Shown piece after piece: positions 62,689-64,000 of a DNA stretch of 64,000 nucleotides (positions are counted from its first letter, which is position 1; each line of letters begins with the position of its first letter). The stretch lies in NCBI RefSeq assembly GCF_000011745.1, contig NC_007292.1:310001-374000 (forward strand), read 5' to 3'. Origin of the DNA: Candidatus Blochmanniella pennsylvanica str. BPEN (GTDB taxonomy: Bacteria > Pseudomonadota > Gammaproteobacteria > Enterobacterales > Enterobacteriaceae). The notes beneath the pieces were generated by a model. That model was not told where the DNA came from, did no database searches, and worked only from the letters and a program-made list of their open reading frames with translations. The translations under genes were made by a program, and so were the position numbers.

Positions 62689-63630
62689 ATGATATTAGGA
62701 ATTGCTTTTGCTGTAATCTCAGGATTATTATGGGGATTGATTTTTATAGGTCCTTTATTAATACCAGAATACCCCAGCATATTACAAGCATCGGGTCGTT
62801 ATATTGCGTTTGGATTAATTTCATTACCACTATCATGGTGTGATAGAGCGCGTTTACGCAAATTATTATTAAAAGATTGGTTAGAAGCAATAAAATTAGT
62901 TTTAACAGGTCATATAGTATATTATACTTGTTTAACAAGCGCTATTCAACGCATCGGTGTTCCAATTTCAACTGCTATTATCGGTACATTACCTCTAATG
63001 TTAACTGTAACAACACATATCATTTCTCCTAATGAACAAAAATTACCAAACCATACTTTACTAATATCATTGTTTTTAATGGGAACGGGATTATTATGTG
63101 TAAATATTTCTGAATTGCGAGCTGAGTTCTTTATACTTAATATATGGCAATATGTAAGCGGAATAATTTTGGCAATTGTTTCTGTTTTATGTTGGGCATG
63201 GTATGCATTAAGAAATGCACATTGGTTAAAAACACATCCACACAATAAGCCCATGACTTGGGCTAATGCACAAGGCATGGTTACGTTACCACTATCGTGT
63301 CTCGTTTATTTTTTTGTATGTATCTGGTGTTCGGATCTGATCCAAGATGAATTTGCATTACCCTTCGGGCCTAGACCGATTTTTTTTATTTTTTTGATGG
63401 TATTAATTGGATTCTGTTGTTCTTGGTTAGGGACATTCTTTTGGAATGAAGCTAGCCAAAGATTACCGACAACATTAATAGGACCATTAATTGTGGTAGA
63501 AACTGTAGCAGGTTTAATATATTCATGCATACATCAACAATTATGGCCATCTCCCTTAATTTTAATTGGAATGTTCTTACTAATTTCTGGAGTTACATGT
63601 ATCATGCAAATTCGTAAGAACACACACTAA
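62689..63630 (+). CDS. DMT-superfamily (EamA-type) transporter
   Basis: This is a 313-residue inner-membrane protein with about ten hydrophobic segments arranged as two similar halves (about residues 1-145 and 155-305), the layout of EamA drug/metabolite transporters. GLLWGLIFIGP in the first helix, ASGRYIAFGL, VPISTAIIGTLPLMLT and FWNEASQRLPTTLIGPLIVVETVAGLIY are typical. The substrate is unknown; members export amino acids or other small metabolites. I could not tie it to a specific E. coli gene. An exporter in a nutritional symbiont could matter for supply to the host, but that is speculation. Confidence 0.8.
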   Translation: MILGIAFAVISGLLWGLIFIGPLLIPEYPSILQASGRYIAFGLISLPLSWCDRARLRKLLLKDWLEAIKLVLTGHIVYYTCLTSAIQRIGVPISTAIIGTLPLMLTVTTHIISPNEQKLPNHTLLISLFLMGTGLLCVNISELRAEFFILNIWQYVSGIILAIVSVLCWAWYALRNAHWLKTHPHNKPMTWANAQGMVTLPLSCLVYFFVCIWCSDLIQDEFALPFGPRPIFFIFLMVLIGFCCSWLGTFFWNEASQRLPTTLIGPLIVVETVAGLIYSCIHQQLWPSPLILIGMFLLISGVTCIMQIRKNTH

Positions 63631-64000
63631 AATAATTTTTTAAAAATTATTGATCTTTAAATAAATAATTAGAAGAATTTTGTTAAAACAGAGCATGTCA
63701 TTTTAATTTACAACAAATAAAACTCATGTACGCACCAAATCAACTATAATCAATAATAAATGGTGACAATACTCCTGCATACAATTATTTAATACATTTA
63801 TTATTTATATAAGTTCAAATCTATTTATCTGTTGATAACGCATATTTATTTACCCATGTAATGTCATTACATATTAATTAGATTATGTACGCACGAATCT
63901 ATTATATCATATCATTTCTTAATATTATTCATATTAAATTATTATATTTATATTAATTATTATTTTTATTTTTTGAAAAAAAATGTGGTGTATACACCTG
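63631..64000. other. AT-rich spacer at the window end
   Basis: No gene start, RNA or strong repeat is seen in the last 370 bases. The next gene would lie beyond the window. Confidence 0.6.

Overview
This window is a piece of a strongly AT-rich (by eye about 70% A+T), gene-poor gammaproteobacterial genome. Almost every protein reads as a close relative of its Escherichia coli counterpart, and gene order follows E. coli with many intervening genes lost and replaced by AT-rich spacers. This is the signature of an obligate insect nutritional endosymbiont. The mix of retained lysine genes (lysA, dapD), lipid A genes, mreBCD, recBCD and a type II dehydroquinase next to accBC fits a Blochmannia-type carpenter-ant symbiont best. 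That assignment is inferred from content and was not tested by a search.

Layout. 1-13 kb: 3' part of lysA, then rppH, lgt and recC on +, converging on recB-recD on -. In E. coli recC, recB and recD lie on one strand, so recBD is inverted here. 12.8-15 kb: dapD and map on -, with glnD missing between them. 15-36 kb: the conserved E. coli 4-minute cluster on +, with nothing lost from rpsB to accA: rpsB-tsf-pyrH-frr-dxr-uppS-cdsA-rseP-bamA-skp-lpxD-fabZ-lpxA-lpxB-rnhB-dnaE-accA, then tilS. 36-39 kb: proS (-) and gmhB (+). 39-42 kb: aroQ-accB-accC on -. 42-48.6 kb: mreB-mreC-mreD, tldD, pmbA. 48.6-58 kb: lon, the 4.5S RNA gene ffs, apt, dnaX and adk, separated by long gene-free spacers. 58.8-64 kb: lpxH (-), cysS, folD (-), tRNA-Arg(UCU) and a DMT-family transporter.

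Functionally the window covers envelope building (lipid A, outer-membrane protein assembly, undecaprenyl phosphate, CDP-diacylglycerol, lipoprotein maturation, heptose for LPS core, rod shape), fatty-acid initiation (accA, accB, accC, fabZ), translation (S2, EF-Ts, RRF, TilS, ProRS, CysRS, tRNA-Arg, Map), replication and repair (dnaE, dnaX, recBCD, rnhB), lysine and aromatic precursors (lysA, dapD, aroQ), nucleotide metabolism (pyrH, adk, apt), one-carbon metabolism (folD) and proteolysis (lon, tldD-pmbA).

I found no CRISPR array, insertion sequence, prophage, toxin or novel multigene system. The most interesting signals are subtle: a ten-A tract in dnaX where a -1 slip reaches a stop at once (a likely gamma-subunit signal); an RNase HII whose GRG motif reads GCG; an LpxH with GNHD where E. 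coli has GNRD; a conserved sigma-32-type promoter before lon; an AT-rich 4.5S RNA with compensatory changes; the recBD inversion; adjacency of tldD and pmbA; and two perfect 15-bp hairpins.
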